A stretch of DNA of 54,123 nucleotides from Bacillus sp. 522_BSPC. Lineage in GTDB: Bacteria > Bacillota > Bacilli > Bacillales > Cytobacillaceae. The position numbers and the translations under genes were made by a program. This document shows, piece by piece, positions 42,737 through 53,732 of the stretch. The notes under the pieces are model-generated. The model did not search any database, was not told the DNA's origin, and was given only the letters and a program-made list of their open reading frames with translations. The DNA is taken from positions 1-54,123 of the forward strand of contig NZ_JVDT01000233.1 in assembly GCF_001076885.1 (NCBI RefSeq), written 5' to 3'. Positions within the stretch are counted from its first letter, which is position 1, and every line of letters begins with the position of its first letter.

Positions 42737-42833
42737 CTTTTCTTTACAAAGTTTTTTGACCTTTCTAGTTACTTTTTGTAGACTAAAGTATAATCGGATA
42801 AGGAAGCATTATTTTTGAATAAAGGTGAGTTGA

Positions 42834-44348
42834 ATGATTATGAAAGTTATATATATACAAGGATTAACAGATGAACGTTATATAAGGCCATTAGAGCATA
42901 TAGCTAATCTATTTTTTGAAGATACAAAAGTGCTTTATAGAGCAGAAGAAAAGGCAGACCTTCATGTTCGATTTGAAACAGAAAGCATTGGAAATGTGTT
43001 TTTTGTAAAAGGGAAGCTAGATGAACTAGAAGAAGGAACTACATTTGAAAGCAATGCAGATCTTAGCCATTTAACTGATAAAGAAATATTTAAGCAAATG
43101 AAAAAAGCTATTTCAAAAAGCTACTTATTAATGTTGCAAGAATACACAGGTATGGTGCAAAAATGGGGAATATTAACAGGGATTCGTCCGACGAAGCTCC
43201 TTCATCGACATATGCAAACCCAAACTCCCACAGAGGAGGCACATCAGGCTCTTCGCGAGGAATATTTAATGTCAGAAGAAAAAATCCATTTAATGCAGAA
43301 AATTATCGATCGGCAACTAGCGGTGATCCCTGATTTATATGATTTAAAAAAAGAAGTAAGCATCTATATTGGCATTCCGTTTTGTCCGACAAAATGTGCT
43401 TATTGCACATTCCCTGCATACGCGATTAATGGACGTCAAGGTTCTGTTTCTTCCTTTTTAGGTGGGCTTCATTATGAAATGGAAAAAATCGGCGAGTGGC
43501 TGAAAGAGAAAAATATTAATATTACAACCGTTTATTATGGTGGCGGTACACCAACAAGTATCTCGGCAGAAGAAATGGACATGCTTTATGAGCGCATGCA
43601 TGCTTCTTTTCCGAATGTCGAAAACATTCGTGAAATAACGGTCGAAGCGGGAAGACCCGATACGATTACCCCAGAAAAGCTGGAAGTTCTAAAAAAATAT
43701 AATATTGATCGCATTAGTATTAATCCACAATCGTATACACAACAAACTTTAAAAGCAATTGGCAGACATCATACAGTGGAAGAAACAATTGAAAAGTATC
43801 ATTTAGCGCGTAAGCACGGAATGAATAATATTAATATGGATTTAATAATTGGTCTTCCTGGTGAAGGAATAGAGGAGTTTAAGTATTCTCTTGATAAGAC
43901 GGAAGAGTTAATGCCTGAATCATTGACTGTTCATACCTTATCTTTTAAACGTGCATCTGAAATGACTCGAAATAAATCAAGATATAAGGTAGCAGATAGA
44001 GAAGAAATTCAGCAAATGATGAAGATGGCAGAAGAATGGACAGAGGAATATGATTATGTACCATACTATTTATACCGTCAAAAAAATATTCTGGGGAATT
44101 TAGAGAATGTCGGCTATTCAAAGAAAAACCAAGAAAGTATCTATAATATTATGATGATGGAAGAATTGCAGACGGTAATTGGTGTAGGTTGTGGAGCGTC
44201 CAGTAAATTTATCCACCCTGTTACTGGGAAGATTACACAATTTTCTAATCCAAAGCATCCAAAAACATATAATGAAAGCTTCGAGGAATATACAGATAAA
44301 AAAATAGCATTGTTAAACGAACATTTTTCATTAGAAGCTTCAAAATAA
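42834..44348 (+). CDS. hemZ: radical SAM coproporphyrinogen dehydrogenase HemZ
   Basis: 504 residues. After an N-terminal domain of about 150 residues comes the radical-SAM core with CPTKCAYC (Cys185, Cys189, Cys192) binding the 4Fe-4S cluster, YYGGGTPTS and the AdoMet-binding strands. The C-terminal HemW-like region ends near 500. HemZ is associated with oxygen-independent heme synthesis. AAAGGTGAG is seven bases before ATG 42834; ATG 42840 is possible. Between yhaX and the yhaQP genes, as in B. subtilis apart from the inserted permease. Confidence 0.95.
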   Translation: MIMKVIYIQGLTDERYIRPLEHIANLFFEDTKVLYRAEEKADLHVRFETESIGNVFFVKGKLDELEEGTTFESNADLSHLTDKEIFKQMKKAISKSYLLMLQEYTGMVQKWGILTGIRPTKLLHRHMQTQTPTEEAHQALREEYLMSEEKIHLMQKIIDRQLAVIPDLYDLKKEVSIYIGIPFCPTKCAYCTFPAYAINGRQGSVSSFLGGLHYEMEKIGEWLKEKNINITTVYYGGGTPTSISAEEMDMLYERMHASFPNVENIREITVEAGRPDTITPEKLEVLKKYNIDRISINPQSYTQQTLKAIGRHHTVEETIEKYHLARKHGMNNINMDLIIGLPGEGIEEFKYSLDKTEELMPESLTVHTLSFKRASEMTRNKSRYKVADREEIQQMMKMAEEWTEEYDYVPYYLYRQKNILGNLENVGYSKKNQESIYNIMMMEELQTVIGVGCGASSKFIHPVTGKITQFSNPKHPKTYNESFEEYTDKKIALLNEHFSLEASK

Positions 44349-44410
44349 GGATTAATAAATTTTTCTGAGTCAAAATATCTGCGTTGTTTGTCTTGGACGC
44401 GGAATAAAAT

Positions 44411-44452
44411 AAAATCTATTAGAACCATTTTTCGTTCTGGTAGATTTTTTTC
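44411..44452 (+). terminator. terminator of hemZ
   Basis: AAAATCTATTAGAAC pairs with GTTCTGGTAGATTTT (two G-T pairs), then a T run. Confidence 0.85.
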
Positions 44453-44564
44453 TATGTTCCCGCCTTTATTTTTCGTATGGAAAAGAATAGCTAGTGTCAA
44501 ACTAATAAATGCTTTTCACTAAATAGACATTTTTTTATCAAGAAAAATAGTTGCTTTTTGTGTT

Positions 44565-44609
44565 AAAAACGAATAACATAGAAAATGTTGTTTTTAAATG
44601 TTCGTTTTT
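44565..44609 (+). promoter_or_regulatory. possible PurBox pair before the purine permease
   Basis: AATGTTCGTTTTT (44597-44609) matches the inverted PurR box AWWGTTCGGWWWT with one mismatch; AAAAACGAATAAC (44565-44577) is a poorer direct box with three. The 19-base gap is slightly longer than the usual 16-17. No purine riboswitch core is seen. Confidence 0.35.
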
Positions 44610-44621
44610 TGGAGGTCTTTT

Positions 44622-45920
44622 ATGTTTAACTTAAAGCAAAATAATACTACCGTGAAAACGGAGTTAATGGCTGGATTCACTACTTTTTTAACAATGGTTT
44701 ATATAGTAGTTGTCAATCCAGATATTCTATCAAAAGCAGGAATTCCGTTCGATCAAGTGTTTCTTGCGACGATTATTGCAGCAGTTTTAGGAACATTATG
44801 GATGGCTCTTTTCGCCAATTATCCAATTGCAATCGCACCTGGGATGGGGTTAAATGCCTATTTTGCCTTTTCGGTGGTCGGAAATAATAATGTTGATTAT
44901 ACAGTTGCTCTATCAGCAGTGTTTGTTGCAGGTATTATCTTTCTAATTCTGTCTTTAACATCCTTTAGAGAAAAACTGATACTAGCAATACCAGATAATT
45001 TAAAGCATGGCATTACAGCGGGGATTGGGTTGTTTATTGCTTTTATTGGATTAAGACAAACAGGAATTATTGTGGACAATGCAGAAAATCTTGTTGGCTT
45101 AGGAGATTTTAAGTCGACTACCGTTATTCTGGCATTGGTCGGTTTGGCTATCACCATCATTCTGTTTAGCTTGAATGTAAAAGGAGCTTTATTCATAGGG
45201 ATGATTGCAACAAGCATTATCGCTTATTTCACTGGATTCTTATCTTTTGACAATGGGATTATGGCAACACCACATTTGCCAGAAGGGCTTATTATCAGTA
45301 ATCCATTTACTGCGTTTGGCGATGTTATTCAACATGGGCTATATGCCGTCGTTTTTTCTTTCTTATTGGTAACGATTTTTGATACTACGGGAACAATGGT
45401 TGGTGTAGCAGAACAAGCAGGACTCATGAAAAACAATAAATTGCCTAAAGCAAGACAAGCCCTACTTGCTGATTCACTTGGAACATCTGTTGGGGCGATG
45501 TTTGGAACAAGCCCAACAACAGCATTTATTGAATCTACTTCAGGTGTGGCTGCAGGTGGACGTACTGGGTTAACAGGGGTCACTGTATCCGTATTATTTA
45601 TTTTATCTGCCTTTTTTGCACCGTTAGTAGGTAGTATATCTGGATTATCTGCTATAACTGCACCTGCATTGATTATTGTAGGAAGCTTAATGATGGGATC
45701 GATAAGTGATATAAAATGGAATGAATTTGATGAAGCTTTTCCAGCATTTTTGGTTATTTTAAGCATGCCACTTACATCAAGCATTGCAACCGGAATAGCA
45801 CTTGGCTTTATCTCCTATCCATTATTAAAACTAGTAAAAGGGAAGGGCAAAACGGTACATCCATTAGTATATGTGTTTGCTGTGTTATTCCTTTATCAAT
45901 TAGTATTTTTACCACATTAA
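44622..45920 (+). CDS. pbuO: NCS2/AzgA-type purine permease (PbuO/PbuG-like)
   Basis: 432 residues, the length of B. subtilis PbuO, with about 12-14 membrane segments. AzgA-family motifs seen: MAGFTTFLTMVYIVVVNP, IAIAPGMGLNAYFAFSVV, FDTTGTMVGVAEQAGL and GTSPTTAFIESTSGVAAGGRTGLTG. Imports hypoxanthine/guanine-type bases by proton symport. ATG 44622 has GGAGG six bases upstream; the frame opens at 44598. PbuO and PbuG are hard to separate by eye. Confidence 0.88.
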   Translation: MFNLKQNNTTVKTELMAGFTTFLTMVYIVVVNPDILSKAGIPFDQVFLATIIAAVLGTLWMALFANYPIAIAPGMGLNAYFAFSVVGNNNVDYTVALSAVFVAGIIFLILSLTSFREKLILAIPDNLKHGITAGIGLFIAFIGLRQTGIIVDNAENLVGLGDFKSTTVILALVGLAITIILFSLNVKGALFIGMIATSIIAYFTGFLSFDNGIMATPHLPEGLIISNPFTAFGDVIQHGLYAVVFSFLLVTIFDTTGTMVGVAEQAGLMKNNKLPKARQALLADSLGTSVGAMFGTSPTTAFIESTSGVAAGGRTGLTGVTVSVLFILSAFFAPLVGSISGLSAITAPALIIVGSLMMGSISDIKWNEFDEAFPAFLVILSMPLTSSIATGIALGFISYPLLKLVKGKGKTVHPLVYVFAVLFLYQLVFLPH

Positions 45921-45924
45921 TAGG

Positions 45925-45972
45925 AAAAAAGCTGCTGATAGACTCAATAGAGCTTATCAGCAGCTTTTTTTA
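45925..45972 (+). terminator. terminator of the purine permease
   Basis: Perfect 16-bp stem beginning AAAAAAGCTGCTGATA, followed by a T run. Confidence 0.95.
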
Positions 45973-46191
45973 TAGAGTTAGTTTCTTGCTTGACGACATA
46001 GCTTCTGGCGAATTTTCCACATGGGGTGAAGGAGAAAGGCTCTTAGTTAACTACTTTATATGGGAAAAGAATAAATCCAAACGTAGAGGATGAAAATATA
46101 TATGGTGAGTTATCAAAAATAGTAGTAACATCCGTATACAATGAAACCTTTTACAATCTTAAACCGTATAGAGGAGTGAGGAGGGGATTCT

Positions 46192-47091
46192 GTGTCTTTA
46201 GAGTTAAAAAACGTGACAAAAAAATTTGGTTCGTTCACTGCAGTGGATGATTTATCCATTTCCATTCCTGAAAATGAAATGTTCGGCTTTTTAGGAGGAA
46301 ATGGGGCGGGTAAGACAACGACTTTTCGCATGATCCTAGGTATTTTGGAAAGTACAGATGGGCAAATAACATGGGATGATAAACCGATTAATTATTCCAC
46401 AAGTCCTTATATTGGATATCTTCCAGAAGAAAGAGGGTTATATCCAAAATTAAAAGTACGTGACCAGCTTGTCTATTTAGCTAGACTAAGAGGGATGGAA
46501 AAAAAGGCTGCTTTAAGGGAATTGGAATATTGGCTTGACCGTTTTAAAGTTCCTGAATATATAGATAAAAAAGTGGAGGAGCTTTCCAAAGGAAATCAGC
46601 AAAAAATCCAATTTATCAGTGCTGTTTTACATAAGCCGAAACTATTAATTCTCGATGAGCCGTTCAGCGGTTTAGACCCAGTAAATGTTGAGCAATTAAA
46701 AAGTGCTGTCGTTGATTTAAAAAATAATGGAACGAGTATTGTTTTTTCCAGTCACCGAATGGAGCATGTGGAGGAATTATGTCAGCATTTGTGCATCATG
46801 CATAAAGGAAAACCTGTTGTTCATGGCGCGCTTAAAGAAATTAAAAGAAGCTTTGGGAAGAAAAATGTAACCATCCATGCTGATTTTGATTTAACGCATT
46901 TAATCCGATATCCAGGCGTATTAAAATTAAAGGAGAAAGCAGAGGGAGTTTCTCTTCAGATTGAGGGAGAGGAAATTGCAGAGAGAATTTTAAAGGATAT
47001 TGTTGGAAAAGGCTTTATCCGCAAATTTGCCTTAGAAGAGCCTTCTTTAAACGATATTTTTATCGAAAAGGTAGGTGCTTCTCTTGAATAG
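46192..47091 (+). CDS. yhaQ: ABC transporter ATPase YhaQ
   Basis: 299 residues. Walker A GGNGAGKTTT, signature ELSKGNQQKIQF and Walker B LLILDEPFSGLDP are present, with a C-terminal domain of about 80 residues as in NatA-type exporters. GTG start behind GGAGGGGATTCT. It overlaps the permease. The YhaQP pair is NatAB-like; its substrate is unknown. Confidence 0.92.
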   Translation: MSLELKNVTKKFGSFTAVDDLSISIPENEMFGFLGGNGAGKTTTFRMILGILESTDGQITWDDKPINYSTSPYIGYLPEERGLYPKLKVRDQLVYLARLRGMEKKAALRELEYWLDRFKVPEYIDKKVEELSKGNQQKIQFISAVLHKPKLLILDEPFSGLDPVNVEQLKSAVVDLKNNGTSIVFSSHRMEHVEELCQHLCIMHKGKPVVHGALKEIKRSFGKKNVTIHADFDLTHLIRYPGVLKLKEKAEGVSLQIEGEEIAERILKDIVGKGFIRKFALEEPSLNDIFIEKVGASLE

Positions 47092-48331
47092 TTTTTGGAT
47101 TATCCTTTTTCACACCTTTCTAAGCAAGTTTAAAACAAAATCCTTTCTCATCACAACAGCTATCACTTTAATATTGGTTATTGCACTTACAAATCTTACT
47201 ACCATTATTGAGACATTTTCTGGAGAAGACGAAAAAACAGAAGTGGCAGTTATCGACCAGAGTTCCTCACTATTACCAGTCATTCAAGAGGCAATACAGA
47301 CGATGAATGAGGATGTCAAACTTATTTCATTTGAAGATAGTGAAGAATCAGCTAAAAAAGAAGTAGAAGAAGGCAACTATAGTGGTTTGCTGATTGTAGA
47401 TGTTGATTCGAGCAAATTACCAGTAGCCACCTATTATACGATGGATATTGCGGAATCGTCTCTTTCTGATAATTTATTAAATAGTATTCAACTAGTTAAA
47501 AATCAATTAGCAGCTAATCAGCTTAATTTAACAAATGAGCAGCTCGTTAAATTGAATGAGCCTGTTTCCTTTGAGAAAATTGCTCTTGTAAAAGATGCAA
47601 AGACAGAGGAAGAATTAAGTCAAGCGAGAGGATTAGTTTACATTCTTTTATTCTTAATATATTTTGCTGTTGTTTTATATTCTGGAATGATTGCAACAGA
47701 AGTAGCGACGGAAAAATCATCGCGTGTGATGGAGATTTTAATTTCAAGTGTATCTCCGATTAAACATATGTTTGCTAAAATACTAGGAGTTGGTTTATTA
47801 AGCTTGACTCAACTTGCGTTATTAATGATTGTTGGTTATTTTTCTTTAACAAGCAATGATAGCATGGGGTCAATGGAAGGATTCTTAGGATTTAGCGAAG
47901 TACCTGTAAGCACGATTATTTATGCTGCTATCTTCTTTATTTTAGGCTATTTCCTATATGCTACACTTGCTGCATTGCTTGGATCACTTGTAAGCAGAAT
48001 TGAAGATGTTCAGCAAATGATTACACCAATGACATTATTAATTGTTGCAGGATTTATGATTGCTATGTTCGGGCTAAGTGCACCAGACAATACGTTTGTA
48101 ACCATCACATCTTATATCCCATTCTTCACTCCAATGCTAATGTTTATGAGAGTAGGAATGTTGAATCTGGCTTTTTGGGAGCCGATTTTAGGTATCATTA
48201 TTTTAGTTGCTACTATTATGATTCTTGCTATATTTGGGGCAAGAGTATATAAAGGCGGAGTACTGATGTATGGAAAATCAAATTCTTATAAAGATATTAA
48301 AAAAGCTCTGCAGCTTACAAAAAAAGAATAA
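47084..48331 (+). CDS. yhaP: ABC transporter permease YhaP
   Basis: About 415 residues. First helix at 20-40, an extracytoplasmic domain (about 45-180) and five further helices including EVATEKSSRVMEILISSVSP, the coupling segment of NatB-like permeases. TTG 47084 gives the family N-terminus MNSFWII; GTG 47075 is an alternative. It overlaps yhaQ by eight bases. Probably exports sodium, a drug or a peptide. Confidence 0.9.
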   Translation: MNSFWIILFHTFLSKFKTKSFLITTAITLILVIALTNLTTIIETFSGEDEKTEVAVIDQSSSLLPVIQEAIQTMNEDVKLISFEDSEESAKKEVEEGNYSGLLIVDVDSSKLPVATYYTMDIAESSLSDNLLNSIQLVKNQLAANQLNLTNEQLVKLNEPVSFEKIALVKDAKTEEELSQARGLVYILLFLIYFAVVLYSGMIATEVATEKSSRVMEILISSVSPIKHMFAKILGVGLLSLTQLALLMIVGYFSLTSNDSMGSMEGFLGFSEVPVSTIIYAAIFFILGYFLYATLAALLGSLVSRIEDVQQMITPMTLLIVAGFMIAMFGLSAPDNTFVTITSYIPFFTPMLMFMRVGMLNLAFWEPILGIIILVATIMILAIFGARVYKGGVLMYGKSNSYKDIKKALQLTKKE

Positions 48332-48334
48332 ACA

Positions 48335-48367
48335 TAAAAAAGCCTCATGAATAGTGGGGCTTTTTTT
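48335..48367 (+). terminator. terminator of yhaQP
   Basis: AAAAAGCCTCA pairs with TGGGGCTTTTT, loop TGAATAG, then a T run. Confidence 0.88.
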
Positions 48368-48498
48368 TGTGGAGTAATCTAACTAATAACGATAAACGAA
48401 GGTATTCTATTAAAAACACTGACTAAGAGAAGATAAGAACGTGCATTCGTATTTTTGGCATGGTAAAATAGAAGCAAATAGCTTTAGGACGTGAGAGT

Positions 48499-49707
48499 AT
48501 GGAAATATCCTTTATACATTGTGCAGATTTACATTTAGACAGTCCGATGGTTGGGTTGAAGAATTTGCCTGTAACACTGCATACTAAATTAAAAGAAAGT
48601 ACGTTTACCGCATTTAAAAAAGTTATTGACACAGCAATTAGCAAAAAGGTAGATTTTATGATTATTGCTGGAGATATATACGATGGGGAAGACAGAAGTA
48701 TCAAAGCACAAATACGTTTTCGAGATGAAATGCTGCGTTTAGAAGAAAAGCAAATTGAGGTATATCTTGTCCATGGAAATCATGACCATTTAAATGGAAG
48801 CTGGGTACAAATAGAATTACCTCCTAATGTTCATGTGTTTCCATCTATGGTGAGTGTAAAACAATTTGTGAAAAATAAATTATCGGTTAATCTTTACGGT
48901 TTTAGTTATGAAACCAGACATGTAAAAGAGAGAAAGATTGATGAATACGCACGAAGAGATCCGGCTCATTTTCATATAGGAATCTTACATGGGAATTTAG
49001 AGGGCTCTACTGAACACAGTTCCTATGCTCCTTTTCAAGTGAAAGATTTGCTTGCTAAAAAAATGGATTATTGGGCATTAGGTCATATCCATAAAAGGGA
49101 AATTTTAGAGAGCATACCTCCGATTGTCTATCCTGGTAACATTCAAGGGCGACATAAAAAGGAAACAGCGATTAAAGGATGCTATTATGTGGAGTTAAGA
49201 GAGGGAGATGCTAGTTTAGAATTTATCCCAACATCTGAAGTGATTTGGGAGACTGTGAAAATAGATGCTAGCACTGTAAAAACATTTAATGATTTATACA
49301 TGCTTTGTCGGAAACAAATAGATGAAATAGGAGATGGAAAATCTTCTTTTATTATTACTCTGGAGATAGAGCAATTGCGAATAGAAGAATCTTTTCTTGA
49401 TTCCGATTTATTAGAAATTCTTCAGCAGGATGAGGTAGATTCAGACTCTTTTGTCTGGGTTAGCTCTATTAAGATACAGGAAAATACAGTATGGCTAAAA
49501 GAGAATCTGTTAAGAGAATCAGCTTTTTATGAGGAATTATTTGCTGTAACAAAAGATTCAGAACTGTTAAATGAAGCAGTTGCTCCTCTATTCCAACATC
49601 CAAAGGTTCATCGATTTTTAGCAGAGCTTACAACCGAAGAGAAAAAAGAACTAGCAGAAGAAGCAGAAGATTTGCTCCTTACAATGCTTGTGAAAAGTGG
49701 GAGGTAA
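48499..49707 (+). CDS. yhaO: metallophosphoesterase YhaO (SbcD/Mre11-like nuclease)
   Basis: 402 residues. The five metal-site blocks are seen: DLHLDSP, GDIYDG, GNHDH, ILHGN and GHIHKRE. It resembles SbcD/Mre11 nucleases; the partner ATPase is encoded five bases downstream, so together they should form a DNA-end-processing complex like SbcCD. ATG behind ACGTGAGAG, a weak site. Confidence 0.93.
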   Translation: MEISFIHCADLHLDSPMVGLKNLPVTLHTKLKESTFTAFKKVIDTAISKKVDFMIIAGDIYDGEDRSIKAQIRFRDEMLRLEEKQIEVYLVHGNHDHLNGSWVQIELPPNVHVFPSMVSVKQFVKNKLSVNLYGFSYETRHVKERKIDEYARRDPAHFHIGILHGNLEGSTEHSSYAPFQVKDLLAKKMDYWALGHIHKREILESIPPIVYPGNIQGRHKKETAIKGCYYVELREGDASLEFIPTSEVIWETVKIDASTVKTFNDLYMLCRKQIDEIGDGKSSFIITLEIEQLRIEESFLDSDLLEILQQDEVDSDSFVWVSSIKIQENTVWLKENLLRESAFYEELFAVTKDSELLNEAVAPLFQHPKVHRFLAELTTEEKKELAEEAEDLLLTMLVKSGR

Positions 49708-49712
49708 CAGAT

Positions 49713-52709
49713 ATGGAACTAAGAAAGATAACCATTTACGGATATGGAAAACTAGAGAATATAACATTTTCCATTCACTCCCCTATTCATGTGTTTTACG
49801 GAGAAAATGAGGCTGGTAAATCGACCATAATGAGTTTTATTCATAGTATTTTATTCGGATTCCCAACAAAACAGCAAACAGAGTTACGCTATGAGCCAAA
49901 ACTTCAGCATAAATATGGTGGCAAATTGGAAATCTTTTTTCCAGAAATTGGGCTTGCGACAATCGAAAGAGTCAAAGGTAAATCTTCTGGGGATGTGACC
50001 GTTACTTTAGAGGACGGGAGAAGAGGGCAAGAGGAGCTTTTAACTGAATTATTAGCAGGAATAGATAAAGGTCTTTATCAATCGATTTTTTCTTTTAATT
50101 TACACGGATTGCAAAATGTCCAGCAATTAAGAGGAGAAGAGCTGGGAAGATTTTTGTTTTCGACTGGTGCGGTAGGCTCTGACCGCTTATTGAAAGTGGA
50201 AAATGAGTTGCAAAAGGAATTGGATATACGCTATAAGCCTAATGGTAAGAAGCCTGCCATTAATGAAAAACTGCAAGCATTACGAGATAAGCATAGCCAA
50301 TTAAAAAGCGCAGAGAAGGAAAATAATCAATATGAACACTTACTTACTAAGAAAAGAAAGCTAGAAAAAGAAAAACAGCTTATAGAAGCAGATTTAAAAA
50401 AAGAAGAGCATGAAAAACGATTATTAGAAGAATGGATTAAGATTAGAGGAATTGTACAAGAAAAGGTAGTATTAGAACAAAAATTAGCTACCTACAAAGA
50501 GCTTCATTTCCCGCAAAATGGATTAACTAGATGGGAAGCGCTGAAGGAAAAATTACTCTCCATAGAAGCGGAAATTCGCAATGTAGAAGCAAGAGCCTTA
50601 GAAATAGATCAAGAACTATCAAGCATTCCTACACAGGAAGAACTTCTTAGCGCTGAACATAATATCTTACTTGCTGTGGAAAAATTCCCCGTATATGAAC
50701 AGTTACAGAATCGGCAAACTCAAGTAGAAAATCAAATGAAGAAGATAGAGGAAGAAATTGATAGTTTAAAAAGTAAATTGCATTTACCGATTGAAGAAGA
50801 AATTCTATTAAAGGAAAGCAATACAAGTATCTTTTTAAAAGAGCAATGCGCACAAGCAGCTTCTAAACAACGGAGGTTAAAGGAGCAGAAGGAAGAGCTA
50901 GACGAGCGATTAAAGGCTGAGCAAGCAGCTTTAGAATCTTTAGAAGAAGCAGTGAAGATAGATAAGCAGAAGCTCTTGCCAAAAGAGGAGAGAGCTAGAT
51001 TAGAAGAGCATGTACAAAGTGATCATCAGGTTAGATGGAACAAAGAGAAGGCAGAATTATTATCAAGAGAAATAAGTCAACTGGAAGCTCAAGGGAAGCT
51101 AGAAGAGAAACGGATGAAGCAGAATACGTTAATAACAAGTGGTTTATCGATATTTCTTCTGCTGGTTGGAACAGGGGCTTTGGTATTTGGGCAATGGGTA
51201 TTAACAATTATTTGCTTTACCGTATGTGTTGTTTATTTTTTTGTCTTCCTTTCGGGAAGAAAACTCGCAAAAAATGAAATTCGCAAAAAGGAGCATAAAT
51301 TAGCGCTTGTTAAGGAAGAACATGCTCAGCTACTTGTAACCTTTGAAAAGGGACAAGGTGTTTCTCGTTACGAGGCACAGAAGCTAGAAGAGGATACAAC
51401 AAGGAGAGAGAAATTCACTCAGCTTCAATTTAAATTAGAGCAGCAAAATGAGAGCTATGAAAGAGTTCTACAGGGATTTGAAAAGTGGGAGGCGAATTTT
51501 CTTTCCCATCAAAAGTTGTTAAGACAATTGGCTAATGAACTTAAAATTCCTTATGAATTAGCGACACAACAAATATATGATGCATTTCTATTAATAGAAG
51601 AATGGAAAGCAAAAGATAGAGAGAGAAATTCCTATCTTCAGGAACTTAAGGAAATTCATCAGGAAAGGGAGCAGATAATTAGCAAGATCAGCTATTTTTT
51701 TGAACAGTTTATGGAGAATGAGAAAGATACGATCGCTAATATGTGCTACCGTTTAAAAACAGCATTAACGGAAGAAAAAAAGAAAAGGGATCGAATAGAA
51801 GCATTGCAGAGAAAGAAAGCGGACCTATCAGAGGCTATGGATAAATATCAAACAGAATATAATCGCTATCTTGAAGAAAAGAACGATCTATTTTCGATTG
51901 CCGGTGTAACAGAAGAAGAGAAATTTCATGAAAAAGCTGCAATGGAAATGGAAAAAGGTAAATATAAAGAAAGACTTGCTACTATTAACGGTCAATTAGA
52001 AATGGCTAATATAGCAAAAAATCATATTCCTGTCTATCAACAAATCCTTGATCCTGAGCTGCAGTTAGAGGAAAAGAAAGGGATATTGGATCGATTAGCA
52101 TCTCGCATACAAGAACTTGTAGAAGAAGTTGCAGCGACTAACTTTAGTATTTCTAGAATTGAAAGTGGAGGTACGTATACGGATTTATTACATACCTTTA
52201 AACAATTTCAGTCAGAATTCAAGGAAGATGTGAGAGAATGGGCAAAATTTGCCGTGGCAAAACAGCTCTTGGCCAAAACTATTGAGCAATATAAACAAAA
52301 ACAGCTGCCTGCTATGCTGCAAAAAGCAGAAGAAAATCTCGCATTTTTAACGGAAGGAAAATATATTCGGATCGTTCCTAAGGAAGAGGGAGCTGGGTTT
52401 TTAGTAGAAAGTCATCACCATCTTTTTTATGAAGCGAAGGAATTAAGCCAGGGAACGACCGAGCAGCTATATTTATCTATTCGAATTGCTTTAGCACAAA
52501 CATTTTATCAAAACTTTGGTTTTCCATTTATCATTGATGATAGCTTCGTTAACTTTGATGAAAAGCGAACAGATAAAGTGATTCAATTATTAAAGAAATG
52601 TGAGCAGAATCAGCTTATTTTCTTTACTTGTCATCGCCATCTACTAAAATATTTTCCTGATGAAAGTTTGCATGTATTACCAGCAGAGGAAAGAGAAACA
52701 AGTTTATAA
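49713..52709 (+). CDS. yhaN: AAA/SMC-like ATPase YhaN
   Basis: 998 residues. N-terminal Walker [10 protein letters not shown] (about 30-38), two long coiled coils (about 190-460 and 530-850), then the ABC signature [12 protein letters not shown] and Walker [15 protein letters not shown] at the C-terminus, as in SbcC/Rad50. Unusually for that class, two hydrophobic stretches (about 470-515, [20 protein letters not shown] and [14 protein letters not shown]) sit between the coils, so it may be membrane attached. YhaN relatives share this. Partner of YhaO. Confidence 0.93.
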   Translation: MELRKITIYGYGKLENITFSIHSPIHVFYGENEAGKSTIMSFIHSILFGFPTKQQTELRYEPKLQHKYGGKLEIFFPEIGLATIERVKGKSSGDVTVTLEDGRRGQEELLTELLAGIDKGLYQSIFSFNLHGLQNVQQLRGEELGRFLFSTGAVGSDRLLKVENELQKELDIRYKPNGKKPAINEKLQALRDKHSQLKSAEKENNQYEHLLTKKRKLEKEKQLIEADLKKEEHEKRLLEEWIKIRGIVQEKVVLEQKLATYKELHFPQNGLTRWEALKEKLLSIEAEIRNVEARALEIDQELSSIPTQEELLSAEHNILLAVEKFPVYEQLQNRQTQVENQMKKIEEEIDSLKSKLHLPIEEEILLKESNTSIFLKEQCAQAASKQRRLKEQKEELDERLKAEQAALESLEEAVKIDKQKLLPKEERARLEEHVQSDHQVRWNKEKAELLSREISQLEAQGKLEEKRMKQNTLITSGLSIFLLLVGTGALVFGQWVLTIICFTVCVVYFFVFLSGRKLAKNEIRKKEHKLALVKEEHAQLLVTFEKGQGVSRYEAQKLEEDTTRREKFTQLQFKLEQQNESYERVLQGFEKWEANFLSHQKLLRQLANELKIPYELATQQIYDAFLLIEEWKAKDRERNSYLQELKEIHQEREQIISKISYFFEQFMENEKDTIANMCYRLKTALTEEKKKRDRIEALQRKKADLSEAMDKYQTEYNRYLEEKNDLFSIAGVTEEEKFHEKAAMEMEKGKYKERLATINGQLEMANIAKNHIPVYQQILDPELQLEEKKGILDRLASRIQELVEEVAATNFSISRIESGGTYTDLLHTFKQFQSEFKEDVREWAKFAVAKQLLAKTIEQYKQKQLPAMLQKAEENLAFLTEGKYIRIVPKEEGAGFLVESHHHLFYEAKELSQGTTEQLYLSIRIALAQTFYQNFGFPFIIDDSFVNFDEKRTDKVIQLLKKCEQNQLIFFTCHRHLLKYFPDESLHVLPAEERETSL

Positions 52710-52765
52710 AGATGAATTGTCTTCATGCTATACTAAATAAAGAGAAAGATAAAGGAGAGAGTGAG

Positions 52766-53605
52766 TTGGACAAAACAGGAGTACTTCAGTATGAGGTTGG
52801 GGAGCAATTTGAATCCTATTTATTAATAAAGAATGCAACAAAAGCCATCGCAAGTAATGGAAAGCCGTTTATGACGCTTATTTTTCAAGATAAAAGTGGG
52901 GAAATTGAAGCAAAGCTTTGGGATGCTACGGAAATGGATGAGCAGAACTATCGACCGGAAACGATTGTAAAAGTGAATGGGGATATTCAAAGCTATCGTG
53001 GAAAGCTTCAATTAAGAATTCGCCAAATTAAGGTGGCAACAGGAGAAGAGGGCATTCGATTGGCTGATTTTCTTGAAACTGCACCATTAACAACAGATGA
53101 GATGTTAAGTAAAATTACGCACTATATTTTTGAAATGCAGAATCCTAATATTCAAAGAATTACAAGACATTTAGTAAAGAAGCATCAGGAAGCATTTTTG
53201 CAATATCCAGCAGCGACGAAAAACCATCATGAGTTTGTTTCTGGATTAGCCTATCATGTTGTTAGTATGCTAGATTTGGCAAAGGCAATTGCAGGCCTTT
53301 ATCCAAGCTTGGATAAAGATTTACTATATGGAGGGATTATCCTGCATGACCTAGGTAAAGTAATTGAATTATCTGGACCAATTTCCACTTCGTATACATT
53401 GGAAGGGAACTTGCTTGGACATATTTCCATTATGATTAATGAAATAGGAAAAGCAGCGGATGAGTTAGGGATAAAAGGAGAAGAGGTAGTGATACTTCAA
53501 CATTTAGTATTATCCCTTATCTATATACGTGTGAGAAATAAAAGTAAAAATACATATAATAGTACAGAGGAAGCCCTTAGCAATAAGGGCTTTTCTTATT
53601 TATAG
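52766..53605 (+). pseudogene. yhaM: 3'-5' exoribonuclease YhaM, C-terminally truncated
   Basis: Start TTG 52766 ([14 protein letters not shown]) eight bases after AAAGGAG. An N-terminal OB fold (about 10-95) and an HD domain ([19 protein letters not shown]) match YhaM closely as far as [12 protein letters not shown], near 53516. There intact YhaM proteins continue HHGK and a further 60-70 residues; here about 29 unrelated residues and a stop follow. The conserved HH pair and the whole C-terminus are missing, so activity is doubtful. An IS200-type element begins just downstream. Confidence 0.85.
53571..53600 (+). terminator. hairpin terminator after the yhaM stub
   Basis: AAGCCCTTA / TAAGGGCTT with loop GCAA and a following T-rich stretch. 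It overlaps the last codons of the truncated frame. Confidence 0.8.
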
Positions 53606-53665
53606 AAAAGAAAACCCTGGGCTATGCCTAGGGTTCCAAAAAGCTTACAGCGTGGTATTAAAAAA

Positions 53666-53728
53666 ACTTCCTCAAGGTGCTAAAATATTTTTGGTTCGCC
53701 AACCGAAAATAAATAGCCAGGAGGAAGT
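53666..53728 (+). promoter_or_regulatory. ribosome-site-masking hairpin of tnpA
   Basis: ACTTCCTC (53666-53673) is complementary to GAGGAAGT (53721-53728), which covers the tnpA ribosome binding site. Inner stems GCTA/TAGC and TTTTTGGTT/AACCGAAAA complete a long hairpin, matching the known translational silencing of IS200 tnpA. Confidence 0.7.
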
Positions 53729-53732
53729 CCTT

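Noticed and set aside
44500-44621. Purine riboswitch before the permease
   Set aside because: The conserved junction and loop sequences are absent; only PurBox-like sequences are seen.
45329-45784. 151-codon minus-strand frame
   Set aside because: Antisense shadow of the purine permease; Pro/Ala/Asn-rich translation typical of a complementary strand.
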